Shown: one piece after another, positions 1 through 9,295 of the stretch
Position numbering within the stretch: position 1 is the stretch's first letter
How the letters are laid out: each line of letters begins with the position of its first letter
From: Listeria weihenstephanensis
Lineage (GTDB): Bacteria > Bacillota > Bacilli > Lactobacillales > Listeriaceae
DNA length: 64,000 nt
NCBI RefSeq assembly: GCF_003534205.1
Contig: NZ_CP011102.1
Location: 2,430,036-2,494,035 of the forward strand
Reading direction: 5' to 3'
Translations under genes and position numbers: made by a program
The notes under the pieces: generated by a model
Told to the model about the DNA's origin: nothing
Seen by the model: the letters and a program-made list of their open reading frames with translations, nothing else
Databases searched by the model: none

Positions 1-1589
1 CGAGCTTATCTGGAACATTGCAAATTCAACCAGCTATTCCCGATAACTTGTTTACTGGTTCGTTACTGTTAAAACGTCGTCCTACAGCAAGTTTCTATTT
101 ATTCCACGAACAAAAGCAAATGTTTCAACTAGGTACTGTAAATAATAATAAATTAACTTTTTCTATTCCACTTAGTTCCTTATCAGCTGAATTCATAGTT
201 GATGATACAAATGTGTTGGATGCAGTTATTGAAATCTCGCCACTGAAGCTAAAGCAAAGTATTCCTGCTTTTCTATCAATAACTCCTGATTTGAAGCTAT
301 CTATCCCATCAGAAGCCAGCATACAGTCTCCTCTATGGGCTTCACTGCGCTCTTATGTTACAGGATCCAACAGACTTTCCTTTTACTTAAAAAAAGCTCG
401 TCAAGGACATGCTACGCTAACTAAATTTGACGAAGATAATACGAGCCTTCGCTTTCATTTGAGGCTAAATAGCAATTTGACAGTTCCTTTTTTGGTAGCT
501 AAAAGGCAGGATAAAAAGGCTAACATGTTTGAGTCAACTGTCGAACAATCTTGGTTACTGAAAAAAGGGCTTGCTAAATATACTGCTAGTATCAATAAAA
601 AAGATTTTCTTTCGGGGCCTTTGAATAAAGCTAACACAGTATGGGATTTTTATGTTCGTTCTAATGATATGCCTGATGTGCCTATTGAGGTATCCAATGA
701 AATTAGCCTGAGCGACACGGAGTATTTCGAAATAGATAACAAAAAATTTAAAGCTAAAGTAAAGAAGAACAACTCAAATAAGCTTTCTTGTTATACAATC
801 GCTGCGCCTCAAATTGGTGAAAAACCTATAAAAGTCGCCGTCATGGGCACATGTTTTAGTCGTAATGCTTTCAATTCTTCTCCATTTTTTAATCCAGATT
901 ATAAATTGTTCTTTGAGTGTAGCTTTACTCAATTTCATTCATCAATCATTAGTGTTATGACAGAAACATATAGTGCGATCAATTTAAAAAAATATGATGA
1001 CATGTCTCCTAATGAAAAAACGACAGTTGCAGAAGATGTGAAAAAAGATTTCTTTACCAATCTCAAAAATTCTAACTCTGACTACTTCTTGATAGATTTA
1101 TATCCTGATGCTGTTAGACCTGTTATTTGGTTAGATTCTAAATCGGCAATAACGCTTTCTTATGTTATTGAGCAGAGCCAGTTATTAAATGATTTATCCT
1201 ATGAACGAATTATAGACCATATTGATAATGAGGCTTTCTTTAATGAATGGAAAAACTATGCTGACTTATTTATTGAAAAACTAACCGAGATAATTCCCGC
1301 AGATCATATTATTTTAAATTTAGGTGGCTTTACAACTTCTTATTACGATAAGAATAGAGTTGTAACTCAATATCCAAATAAGATGGCTATTGAGAGGAAT
1401 AACTATTTTTGGGATCGTCTGAATAATTATTTCTTATCTCAACTACCAGAAGCTAGGGTTATCGATTTTTCCAAAAAACCATATATTGGAGATTTCTATT
1501 ACCCTTTTGGCCACTCCTTTTCTCATTTTGAATCTACCTATTACAAAGACTTTCTGAAAGAGCTTATTTATATCACTTCTTTAAAATAA
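1..1589 (+). CDS. DUF6270-type protein, 5' end outside window (partial)
   Basis: The reading frame is open to the left edge, so the true start lies upstream; the first in-window start-like codon is a TTG at 18. About 525 residues are visible. The N-terminal half looks beta-rich and I do not recognise it. The C-terminal half begins near residue 276 with a VMGTCFSRNAF motif, followed by aromatic-rich stretches, which I associate with the DUF6270 family of Firmicutes. Such proteins are often found near surface-polysaccharide or teichoic-acid genes. The gene converges on tagH, which fits a wall-polymer role, but the biochemical function is unknown. No membrane segment or signal peptide is seen in the visible part. 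Confidence 0.7.
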   Translation, partial: SLSGTLQIQPAIPDNLFTGSLLLKRRPTASFYLFHEQKQMFQLGTVNNNKLTFSIPLSSLSAEFIVDDTNVLDAVIEISPLKLKQSIPAFLSITPDLKLSIPSEASIQSPLWASLRSYVTGSNRLSFYLKKARQGHATLTKFDEDNTSLRFHLRLNSNLTVPFLVAKRQDKKANMFESTVEQSWLLKKGLAKYTASINKKDFLSGPLNKANTVWDFYVRSNDMPDVPIEVSNEISLSDTEYFEIDNKKFKAKVKKNNSNKLSCYTIAAPQIGEKPIKVAVMGTCFSRNAFNSSPFFNPDYKLFFECSFTQFHSSIISVMTETYSAINLKKYDDMSPNEKTTVAEDVKKDFFTNLKNSNSDYFLIDLYPDAVRPVIWLDSKSAITLSYVIEQSQLLNDLSYERIIDHIDNEAFFNEWKNYADLFIEKLTEIIPADHIILNLGGFTTSYYDKNRVVTQYPNKMAIERNNYFWDRLNNYFLSQLPEARVIDFSKKPYIGDFYYPFGHSFSHFESTYYKDFLKELIYITSLK

Positions 1590-1600
1590 ACCTACACATA

Positions 1601-1646
1601 AGTAAAGAGCTGCCGAAAACATACGACAGCTCTTTACTTATTTTTT
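1601..1646 (+). terminator. Rho-independent terminator of the DUF6270 gene
   Basis: Two perfect 12-bp arms (agtaaagagctg / cagctctttact, 1601-1612 and 1627-1638) enclose a 14-nt loop and are followed by a T-rich tail on the + strand. The hairpin touches the stop codon of the convergent tagH gene. The T tail is present only in the + orientation, so it mainly serves the DUF6270 gene. Confidence 0.85.
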
Positions 1647-2654
1647 ATCAAATTGATTATTCGGTGCAGTATTAAGTGCTTGTGTTATAACATGCTGTCC
1701 GTCGTTGCCTGCCTGAAACATTCCTAACACAGACTGTCCAGTTCCAATGCAGTAGCCAAAAAATATCATCATCGCTATTATAACTGTAAGTGCAATTTTG
1801 TCAAACCAACTAAGCTTATACTTGTTGGCGTTAGGATTTGGATATATTACTTTTTGTGGTAACTTTTGATTGCGTTTGTAGTCATTTTGATATTCTTTTT
1901 TATATGATTTAGATTGACTATTAAACCAGCGTACGAATTCATCATATTTATCAGCAACTTCTTGAGCCTCACCAACTTCTCGAACTTGACCATAATGCAT
2001 CCAAATAATGCGATCGCATAGGCCTTTCATTTGCCCCAATGAATGACTCACAAATACTATCGTTCTACCAGCTTCTTTAAATTCTGTAATCTTATCAACA
2101 CATTTTTTGTAAAAAGTAGAGTCCCCAACTGACAAAGCTTCATCAATAACCAAGATATCTGGATCTGTATGGACAGAGATAGCAAATCCTAATCGCGAAC
2201 GCATACCGCTAGAATAGTTTTGAATAGGTTGATTCATAAAATCACCAATATCTGCAAATTCAACTATTCCAGGTAACACTGTCTCAATTTCAGAAGTTTT
2301 AAAGCCATGCATCAACAGTTTTAGGCGTATATTTTCATAACCAGTAAGTGGCCCTTTTAACCCCACCGCTATCGCAATCAAAGAAGTCTCACCTTTTATA
2401 ACAACCTCGCCCTGCGTTGGTGGAACAACACCACACATTATATTTGAAATAGTAGACTTCCCTGATCCATTAATCCCGATCAATCCCACTGTTTCACCAT
2501 CATGGATATCAAAATTAACATCACGCAAAGCCCAAAAAGACTGTAATTGCTTGCTCTTAGGCAAGAACAAACTTTTGATTTTGTCTGATTTATTTTGATA
2601 TAGGTCGTATTCTTTTGATACATGTTTAAATGCTACTTTTATATTTTTTCTCAT
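1638..2654 (-). CDS. tagH: Teichoic acid export ABC transporter, ATP-binding subunit TagH
   Basis: TagH powers export of undecaprenyl-linked wall teichoic acid across the membrane together with TagG. Visible motifs are Walker [10 protein letters not shown] (near residue 60), the ABC signature [11 protein letters not shown] and Walker [13 protein letters not shown]. Residues from about 240 form a basic linker, then a hydrophobic segment ([15 protein letters not shown], near 290) and a short tail; this C-terminal extension is typical of Gram-positive TagH. The ATG has a clear AGGAGG inside the end of tagG, 13 nt after its stop, so tagG and tagH form an operon. Confidence 0.93.
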   Translation of the reverse strand: MRKNIKVAFKHVSKEYDLYQNKSDKIKSLFLPKSKQLQSFWALRDVNFDIHDGETVGLIGINGSGKSTISNIMCGVVPPTQGEVVIKGETSLIAIAVGLKGPLTGYENIRLKLLMHGFKTSEIETVLPGIVEFADIGDFMNQPIQNYSSGMRSRLGFAISVHTDPDILVIDEALSVGDSTFYKKCVDKITEFKEAGRTIVFVSHSLGQMKGLCDRIIWMHYGQVREVGEAQEVADKYDEFVRWFNSQSKSYKKEYQNDYKRNQKLPQKVIYPNPNANKYKLSWFDKIALTVIIAMMIFFGYCIGTGQSVLGMFQAGNDGQHVITQALNTAPNNQFDKK

Positions 2655-2667
2655 TTGCCCTTACCTC

Positions 2668-3474
2668 CTATAAATAATCCACGAAACGTTCGCGGAATTT
2701 CATGTGTAATACAGATCCCACATAAAGGCAAACTAGTGTTACAAGCCAAAAATAAACTGTATAGGAAGGTTCTTGCCAAAACCCTTTATTCCCAACAAAA
2801 CTATCTCGAAAGCCGTTTATAATGTATACTAAGGGATTTAGTTTTAAAAGGTCAACAACCCATTCTGGTAGTTTGGTATTTAAATTCCAAACTACTCCCG
2901 AAACGTAAAATAAAACACGCATGACAGATTGTAACATCACATAATAATCACGAACTAGTACACTGATTGTGGCATTCAATAATGTGACACTGAATAAGAA
3001 TGCTATCATCGCCACGAAATAATAGAAAAATTGAGCCCAATACATCGTAACTGGTGCGCCTTTGACAAATAGAAGAATGAAAAAGATTACCATCATTGTG
3101 AAATAACTCGTCAAATTAGAGACGATTGTTATATTTGGCATTACACTCATTGGAAATTTCATTTTTGAAACCATATGAATCTTATTGTATATGCTATTTG
3201 CTCCTTGTAAAATGACTGCGCTAATGAAAAACCATGGTATAATACCAGCTAGCATCCATTCTATATAGCTTGCTCCTGCTACTCCAGAATTACCACTCAT
3301 CGCAAATCCAAATACAAAATAATAAATTGCAATCTGAATTAATGGATTTAAAATTTGCCACGCAAGCCCAAGGTAATGGCTTTGGTAGGTGGCTTTATCT
3401 TCATAACGCGCAATTCGAAAAATCATTGGCGCGTACTTAAATTGTTCTTTTAGGACTTCTAATACTTGTTTCAC
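2668..3474 (-). CDS. tagG: Teichoic acid export ABC transporter, permease TagG
   Basis: This 268-residue integral membrane protein has the ABC-2 permease layout: a cytoplasmic N-terminus (ARYEDKATYQSHYLGLAWQ) followed by about six hydrophobic segments and the late motif NPLVYIINGFRDSF. It forms the translocation pore for wall teichoic acid with TagH. The start is GTG at 3474 with a weak GAAGTG upstream. It is the first gene of the tagGH pair. No convincing promoter was seen directly upstream, where a possible gene remnant lies instead. Confidence 0.92.
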   Translation of the reverse strand: MKQVLEVLKEQFKYAPMIFRIARYEDKATYQSHYLGLAWQILNPLIQIAIYYFVFGFAMSGNSGVAGASYIEWMLAGIIPWFFISAVILQGANSIYNKIHMVSKMKFPMSVMPNITIVSNLTSYFTMMVIFFILLFVKGAPVTMYWAQFFYYFVAMIAFLFSVTLLNATISVLVRDYYVMLQSVMRVLFYVSGVVWNLNTKLPEWVVDLLKLNPLVYIINGFRDSFVGNKGFWQEPSYTVYFWLVTLVCLYVGSVLHMKFRERFVDYL

Positions 3475-3505
3475 AAAAACACTTCTTTCTGAAATAATAA
3501 TACGG

Positions 3506-3691
3506 TTAACTTGAAGTCAGCAACCGATAATCACTTTCATATAACGTATAGGCCCCACTCCTCGTTTCCTTAGAAAAAGCTACATCTTGATGTTTAATTA
3601 CTTGTCTAGCTGATTTTTCTGGGTGCTTTCCGTCGATTCTTCCATAAATGTAAGTCGATTTCTTTATATTTTGTGGTAAGTGTAAATACTT
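3506..3691 (-). pseudogene. Possible 3' remnant of an unidentified gene
   Basis: A 61-codon open frame with no start codon or ribosome binding site is bounded by stops at 3692-3694 and 3506-3508. Its translation reads like protein rather than noise (for example STYIYGRIDGKHPEKSAR and ETRSGAYTLYESDYRLL), with balanced charge. I could not assign it to a family. It may be the C-terminal end of a decayed gene that once preceded tagG, or chance. The rest of 3475-3797 shows no other feature I can support. Confidence 0.35.
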
Positions 3692-3797
3692 TTAAACTCA
3701 CCTTATGTTAAATTACCTCAAAAGCCGGCATTTGTAAAGTAAGATCCTTGAATTGTTTAAAATTTCTTTAGTCTATCCGTCTGTCTATTCATCTATT

Positions 3798-4256
3798 CTA
3801 ATTTCTTATTTTAAATATAATCCATTTACTAAATATATAATTTAAAATAAGAACAATGATATTTGTCCAAATTTTCGCCCAAAGTGGAGCAATTCCTAAG
3901 CCACTTATTAATAATATCATAACTGCTATATCAACTAAATATGTCAAAAAACGAAAACCAAAAAATGAAGTGGCTTCACGTACTCGGTCTCTCCATGTTG
4001 GTGTATAACTATCAAAAACAAATCGCTTATTTGTCACGTAAGCAAATATAACCGATAATATCCAGGCTACCGTATTTGAGACAACATAATTAATCCCTAA
4101 AATATCGTTACACAACCAAAATGATACAATATTCACAAGCGTAGTAAAACCACCCATTATAATATACATCATAATACTGTACAATTCCTTATGCGCTCTT
4201 CTAAAATTAGTAATTAATTCTTTTATTTTTCTCAATTTCAATCGACTCACTCTCAT
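3798..4256 (-). CDS. GtrA-family membrane protein
   Basis: This 152-residue protein has a basic cytoplasmic N-terminus and four hydrophobic segments. The motif MMYIIMGGFTTLVNIVSFW, then ISVIFAYVTNKRFVF and a C-terminal ILNYIFSKWIIFK, are characteristic of GtrA/DPMS flippase-like proteins, which help move polyprenyl-linked sugars across the membrane for wall polymer glycosylation. Next to tagGH this suggests a role in teichoic acid decoration. The ATG at 4256 has no good Shine-Dalgarno, so the start is uncertain. It appears to be monocistronic. Confidence 0.8.
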   Translation of the reverse strand: MRVSRLKLRKIKELITNFRRAHKELYSIMMYIIMGGFTTLVNIVSFWLCNDILGINYVVSNTVAWILSVIFAYVTNKRFVFDSYTPTWRDRVREATSFFGFRFLTYLVDIAVMILLISGLGIAPLWAKIWTNIIVLILNYIFSKWIIFKIRN

Positions 4257-4444
4257 AATTTAAGTAGTCAGGGATAGGCGAAATTCCCAATACAACAAAG
4301 AACCCCTAATGATATACCATAGGTTCCATCTAGCCTATGTTTCAAACAGAACCACAAGCAGAATTCATATCGCCAATTCATCATAGCTATATCCCAAACT
4401 TAATCTATATGCCTATCTTATATATTATAGCAGAAAAAATCGAC

Positions 4445-5395
4445 TTAAAAAGAAAAATCAGCAATAGTTTCATTCAAAATATATCTATTCGTCGGATAGA
4501 TTGCATTAAATAAGGCTTCTTGTCCTTCGATAAGGCGTGGTCCTGGTCGGCTGACAATGGATGGATCGACCTCATAGATGCGATTATTTTTAACGGCCGG
4601 GATGTTTTTCCACGCGGAACGCTTCGCAATTTCTTGTTTGGCGTTTGGATAGATTGTAATGATGACATCGGGTGCGGCTTTTATGACTTGTTCCTCGCTG
4701 TATTGCGGATAGCCTGTTTCGGAGACGATGTTTGTTGCTTCGATGTTAGTGAGCATTTCGTTGATGAATGTATCTTTGCCTGCTGTGTAGAGATCTGGAC
4801 TGATTTCAAGCCAGACTTTTGCTTTTGTTTGCACTTTCTTTGCGGCTTCCTTGCGACTTGATTTATCGGTTGCTTTCATAGACGATATCAGCTTCTCCGC
4901 TTCTTTTGTTTTGCCGGTTAGGTCGCCGATTTGTGTGAAGGTTTTGTAGGCCGCATCGAAGTCTTGCGCGTCTGCCACAACGAACAGCGGGATGTTTGCT
5001 TTTTTGATTTGGTCGTAGGCATCTTTATTATAGCTCATCATGGAGGCGTGTCCGAGAACTAAGTCGGGCTTCATGCCGATAATTTTCTCAACGTTGATTT
5101 CTGTCGTCGCAACAATCGGGACGTTTTTGACTTCTGCTGGATAATCATCGCTCGATGTGACTCCAACAACGTTTTCGCCAACGCCAAGACGGTATAGGAT
5201 TTCGGTGTTGCTCGGGATAAGTGAGACGATTTTTTTCGGTTTCGCATCTAGTTCAATTTTGGCACCAGTCGCGTCGCTTGCTATGTATTCTGGATTTTGT
5301 GCTGTTTTTTCAGATGTCATTTGCGCACCACAGCCTGCTAAAACAAGGATGAAGGCTAAGCTAAATATCGAGATTATTTTTTTTAAATTCATCAT
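4445..5395 (-). CDS. ABC transporter substrate-binding lipoprotein (BtuF/FecB type)
   Basis: A type II lipoprotein signal (LKKIISIFSLAF then lipobox LVLAGC) precedes a helical-backbone binding protein fold with KKIVSLIPSNTEILYRLG, a PDLVLGHASMMS segment and a C-terminal RPGPRLIEGQEAL. This pattern is shared by binding proteins for cobalamin, haem or siderophores; the ligand cannot be told from sequence. No permease or ATPase gene lies nearby, so it must use a distant transporter. The frame runs further upstream into a repeat, but GGGAG at 5400-5404 places the start at the ATG-ATG pair (5395 or 5392), with the second having the better spacing. Confidence 0.88.
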   Translation of the reverse strand: MMNLKKIISIFSLAFILVLAGCGAQMTSEKTAQNPEYIASDATGAKIELDAKPKKIVSLIPSNTEILYRLGVGENVVGVTSSDDYPAEVKNVPIVATTEINVEKIIGMKPDLVLGHASMMSYNKDAYDQIKKANIPLFVVADAQDFDAAYKTFTQIGDLTGKTKEAEKLISSMKATDKSSRKEAAKKVQTKAKVWLEISPDLYTAGKDTFINEMLTNIEATNIVSETGYPQYSEEQVIKAAPDVIITIYPNAKQEIAKRSAWKNIPAVKNNRIYEVDPSIVSRPGPRLIEGQEALFNAIYPTNRYILNETIADFSF

Positions 5396-5415
5396 TCTTC
5401 TCCCTTTCAAAAATG

Positions 5416-5450
5416 GAAAAAGTCGGGCGTTTGGATATCCCGACTTTTTC
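5416..5450 (-). terminator. Terminator-like hairpin between pycA and the binding lipoprotein gene
   Basis: Perfect 12-bp arms (gaaaaagtcggg at 5416-5427, cccgactttttc at 5439-5450) carry T runs on both strands. On the minus strand it ends pycA transcription. Because it lies only about 20 nt upstream of the next gene's start, it could also attenuate readthrough into the lipoprotein gene. Confidence 0.75.
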
Positions 5451-5586
5451 TCATGTTTCGTGCCTTCGGATCTAGCCTCCAACGGCCAACTCCTCGAAAA
5501 CTTCACGCCCTCCAAAAAAATCAAGTGAGGATTTTTCCTGTGGCCGCTCCAGTTTTTTTCGGAGCTGAACGGGCCGTTTCAGCTTT
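5449..5586 (-). repeat. Dispersed intergenic repeat, family II, copy A
   Basis: About 135 bp directly behind the pycA stop is recognisably the same sequence as 25055-25196 behind pdhB, in the same orientation. Shared blocks include gccttcggatctag, a cctcc…aaaaa…caagtg block and gaacgggc…cttttc, with substitutions and small indels in between. Both copies sit immediately downstream of a minus-strand gene, so they would be transcribed as 3' UTR or operon spacer. No coding capacity is evident. Confidence 0.75.
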
Positions 5587-8500
5587 TCAAATTCTTCCTA
5601 CTTCCATTAATAGATCTGCTGACTCAATCACATCGCCGTCTGTGACAAAAATCGCGTTGACTTTGCCGTCGAATGGAGCTTGGATTGTTGTTTCCATCTT
5701 CATAGCTTCGGTGATTATAAGTGGATCGCCTTTCTTCACTTCTTGGCCTTTCTCAGCGACAATCTTAATCACGGAACCGGTCATTGTTGCGCCGACATGT
5801 TCTGGATTTGTCGTATCAATCTTGCGACGCGTCACAACTGTCGATTGAACGTTAAAGTCTTGCACGGAGATTTCACGCGGTTGACCGTTTAATTCGAAGT
5901 AGATCACGCGTGTACCATCAGCAATTGGCTCACCAATAGAGTTTAACTTGATAATCAGTGTTTTACCTTTTTCAAGCTCTACTTCAACCGTCTCGCCTAA
6001 ACGCATGCCTTTAAAGAAGGTCGGCGTATCAAGCACTGTCACGTCACCATATTTCTCAATCATCGTCAAGTACTCAAGGAATACTTTCGGATATAGAATA
6101 TAAGACATCACATCGTGGTCTGTCGGAGCTCCCGTCGTCATTTTCTCAGCAAGTTCAGCGCGAACTGCCTCAAAATCAACAGGCTCCATCAAAGCTCCCG
6201 GACGTTCTGTCAAAGGCGTGCGGCCCTTCAAGACAAGTTTTTGCAGTTTTTCTGGGAATCCGCCATAAGGTTGGCCAATCTCGCCCATAAAGAACTCAAT
6301 GATCGAGTCAGGGAAATCGAGCGTTTCACCTTTATCGAAGACATCTTGTTCCGAAAGATCGTTTTGCACCATGAACAGCGCCATATCACCGACAACTTTC
6401 GATGATGGAGTTACTTTCACGATATCGCCAAACATCTCGTTTACCGTCGCGTACGTGTCTTTCACTTCGTCCCAGCGATCGCCAAGACCTACTGCTTTTG
6501 CCTGTTGTTGCAAATTCGTATATTGACCACCTGGCATCTCGTGAATATAAACCTCGGTTTGCGGTGAGTTCAGCGCGTTATCAAAGTCTTTATAATATTT
6601 ACGAACATCTTCCCAATAGTGGTTAACGATTTGCGAATTGTGCGCATTAAGAATCGCTTGACGTTTCCCGTTTTCAAGACCGTAATAAAGACCAGTCATG
6701 CTCGGTTGAGACGTCGCGCCACTCATCGCGCTTGACGATACGTCGACAATATCCACGCCCGCACTAACCGCCGCAGCATACGTATAAATCCCGTTACCAC
6801 TCGTATCATGCGTGTGTAAATGAATCGGCACATCGATCGTTTCCTTCAGTTCGCTTACAAGACGATACGCCGCTTGCGGTTTCAAAAGTCCAGCCATATC
6901 TTTAATCGCCAAGATATCCGTTCCTTGCGCCACAAGTTCTTTCGCCATATCTTTGTAATAATCCACGTTATATTTCGTACGTGTGGCATCTTCAATATCG
7001 CCTGTGTAACAAATCGCAGCTTCGACAACTTTACCAGCATCACGAACCGCTTCAATCGACACTTCCATGCCTTTCAACCAGTTCAAGCTATCAAAAATAC
7101 GGAACACGTCAACGCCACTTTGCGCAGACTGCTTCACGAACTCGCGAATCACGTTATCCGGATAGTTCTTGTAACCAACAGCATTCGCTCCACGTAACAA
7201 CATTTGGAACATCACGTTTGGAATTTGTTTACGCAACGTTTCCAGACGCACCCACGGATCCTCGTTCAAGAAGCGGTAAGCCGTATCAAACGTTGCCCCG
7301 CCCCACATTTCAAAGGAGAACATGTTCGGCAATAAATGCGCCATTGGATCGGCAATTTGGAAAATATCTTTCGAACGAACACGCGTCGCCAACAACGATT
7401 GATGCGCGTCACGCAATGTTGTATCAGTCAACAATACCTCATTTTGCGATTTAACCCATTCCACGATTCCCGCAGGACCTTTTGCATCCAAAATTTGTTT
7501 CGTTCCTGGTTCGATTTTTGCGTCGAAAGGAATCTTCGGAATTCGCAGATCATCATAGACCAGTTTCTCGCGATGTTTAATACCTGGGAAGCCGTTCACC
7601 GTCACGTTACTGATATAACGCAACGTCTTCGTACCACGGTCACGCACTTTCGGGAAATCAAACAATTCAGGCGTCGTATCGATAAACGATGTATTGTAGT
7701 TTCCACTAATGAAATCAGGATGTTGTACCACGTTTAGCAAGAACGGAATATTCGTTTTCACGCCACGAATCCGGAACTCGATTAAGTTACGAATCATTTT
7801 GCGGCACGCTTGTTCAAACGTCATGCCCCACGTACATAATTTTACAAGTAAAGAATCATAAAACGGCGTTACAACCGTACCTTGGAAACCGTTACCAGCA
7901 TCCAGACGCACCCCAAAACCACCAGTTGAGCGGTATGTATTAATACGACCAGTATCTGGCATAAAGTTGTTCAAAGGATCTTCCGTCGTAATCCGACATT
8001 GAATCGCCGAACCATTGATACGAATATCTTCTTGTTGCGGAATTCCAACGATTTGGTCATGCATCGCACAGCCATCAGCGATAAACAGTTGCGACTGAAC
8101 AATATCAATCCCCGTAATCATCTCCGTAATCGTGTGCTCTACTTGAACACGCGGATTTACTTCAATGAAATAAAAATCTTCGCCAGCAACTAAAAATTCG
8201 ACCGTTCCAGCATTCAAATAATTAACATTTTTCATTAATTTCACGGCAGCATCACAAATACGCTCACGTAATTCCGATGTAATCGCGTTACACGGTGCTA
8301 CTTCCACTACTTTTTGATGACGACGTTGTACAGAGCAATCACGTTCAAATAAATGGACGATATTGCCGTGAGAATCCCCTAAAATCTGCACTTCAATATG
8401 TTTCGGTTTGACAACACATTTCTCCACGTACACTTCATCATTACCAAAAGCAGCCTTCGCTTCTGATCCGGCGCGCTCAAACGCTTCCTTCACATCTGCT

Positions 8501-9030
8501 GGTCCTTGAACGACACGCATACCACGTCCGCCCCCACCAAGAGAAGCTTTTACCATCAACGGATAACCATGTTCTTCTCCAAAAGCAGCTACTTCCTCAG
8601 GTGACGCAACAGGTCCGTTACTACCTGGGATAACTGGAATGCCGGCAAGTAAAGCTTGTTCTTTCGCTTTAATCTTATCGCCAAACATATCTAGGTGTTT
8701 CGATTTAGGTCCTACAAAAATGATACCCTCTTTTTCACAGCGCTTGGCAAAGTCAATATTTTCCGACAAAAAGCCATAACCAGGATGTATCGCATCAACA
8801 TTTGCTATTTTAGCAATTTCGATAATGTTATCGATATCAAGATATGCATCGATTGGTTTCTTACCTTCCCCTACGAGATAAGCCTCATCCGCTTTATAAC
8901 GGTGAAACGCCGCCGTGTCCTCTTGCGAATAGATCGCTACTGTCTTAATGTTTAACTCGGTACACGCACGAAGTACACGAATCGCGATCTCGCCACGATT
9001 GGCTACTAATACCTTTTTAATGTTGTTCAT
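5587..9030 (-). CDS. pycA: Pyruvate carboxylase
   Basis: This biotin enzyme carboxylates pyruvate to oxaloacetate, the anaplerotic entry to the incomplete Listeria TCA pathway. At 1147 residues it is full length for the single-chain form. Domains in order are: biotin carboxylase (1 to about 450, VLVANRGEIAIRVLRAC, ATP-grasp glycine loop GGGGRGMRVV, catalytic EVNPRVQVEHTITE), carboxyltransferase (about 530-830, LLTDTTLRDAHQSLLATR and metal-binding HLHTHDTSGN) and the C-terminal biotinyl domain with biotinyl-lysine motif ITEAMKMETT. The ATG has AGGAGG seven nucleotides upstream. A promoter lies at 9124-9153, and a hairpin plus a family II repeat follow the gene. Confidence 0.97.
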   Translation of the reverse strand: MNNIKKVLVANRGEIAIRVLRACTELNIKTVAIYSQEDTAAFHRYKADEAYLVGEGKKPIDAYLDIDNIIEIAKIANVDAIHPGYGFLSENIDFAKRCEKEGIIFVGPKSKHLDMFGDKIKAKEQALLAGIPVIPGSNGPVASPEEVAAFGEEHGYPLMVKASLGGGGRGMRVVQGPADVKEAFERAGSEAKAAFGNDEVYVEKCVVKPKHIEVQILGDSHGNIVHLFERDCSVQRRHQKVVEVAPCNAITSELRERICDAAVKLMKNVNYLNAGTVEFLVAGEDFYFIEVNPRVQVEHTITEMITGIDIVQSQLFIADGCAMHDQIVGIPQQEDIRINGSAIQCRITTEDPLNNFMPDTGRINTYRSTGGFGVRLDAGNGFQGTVVTPFYDSLLVKLCTWGMTFEQACRKMIRNLIEFRIRGVKTNIPFLLNVVQHPDFISGNYNTSFIDTTPELFDFPKVRDRGTKTLRYISNVTVNGFPGIKHREKLVYDDLRIPKIPFDAKIEPGTKQILDAKGPAGIVEWVKSQNEVLLTDTTLRDAHQSLLATRVRSKDIFQIADPMAHLLPNMFSFEMWGGATFDTAYRFLNEDPWVRLETLRKQIPNVMFQMLLRGANAVGYKNYPDNVIREFVKQSAQSGVDVFRIFDSLNWLKGMEVSIEAVRDAGKVVEAAICYTGDIEDATRTKYNVDYYKDMAKELVAQGTDILAIKDMAGLLKPQAAYRLVSELKETIDVPIHLHTHDTSGNGIYTYAAAVSAGVDIVDVSSSAMSGATSQPSMTGLYYGLENGKRQAILNAHNSQIVNHYWEDVRKYYKDFDNALNSPQTEVYIHEMPGGQYTNLQQQAKAVGLGDRWDEVKDTYATVNEMFGDIVKVTPSSKVVGDMALFMVQNDLSEQDVFDKGETLDFPDSIIEFFMGEIGQPYGGFPEKLQKLVLKGRTPLTERPGALMEPVDFEAVRAELAEKMTTGAPTDHDVMSYILYPKVFLEYLTMIEKYGDVTVLDTPTFFKGMRLGETVEVELEKGKTLIIKLNSIGEPIADGTRVIYFELNGQPREISVQDFNVQSTVVTRRKIDTTNPEHVGATMTGSVIKIVAEKGQEVKKGDPLIITEAMKMETTIQAPFDGKVNAIFVTDGDVIESADLLMEVGRI

Positions 9031-9123
9031 TTTTTTTCCTCCTAACCTACACTACCTAAAATTTTATATACACATAGCTGCTAAACTTATTTACCGTCAT
9101 GGAGAAAAACGGTATATCAGTCA

Positions 9124-9153
9124 ATTATAGTATTAAAGTACCCCGAATGTAAA
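9124..9153 (-). promoter_or_regulatory. Predicted sigma-A promoter of pycA
   Basis: On the minus strand TTTACA (9153-9148) and TATAAT (9129-9124) are separated by 18 nt. It gives a leader of roughly 85 nt to the pycA ATG, containing a small ACCG…CGGT hairpin. Confidence 0.55.
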
Positions 9154-9251
9154 TTGTTTTCGCTGATTTTTTTGTATTTATTAGTTTTGTCATCGTCAAA
9201 GCCAGTTACAGCAACAATAATCTCCCCCTCTGAACCACTATCAACTATAAG

Positions 9252-9280
9252 AAAAACGAGCCCTATTTCACAGCTCGTCC
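9252..9280 (-). terminator. Terminator of the ftsW-like gene
   Basis: Arms acgagc and gctcgt (9256-9261 and 9273-9278) precede a TTTTTC tail on the minus strand, just after the ftsW-like stop and before the pycA promoter region. Confidence 0.7.
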
Positions 9281-9295
9281 TCCCAGTTTTAACTA

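Noticed and set aside
5396-5524. Longer start (43 extra codons) for the binding lipoprotein
   Set aside because: The extension reads through a terminator hairpin and a repeat, and a lipoprotein signal begins at the downstream ATG with its own Shine-Dalgarno.
5587-9030. Several ORFs of 60-157 codons on the + strand within pycA
   Set aside because: They are antisense shadows of a clear full-length pyruvate carboxylase, rich in Arg/His/Ser and without ribosome binding sites.
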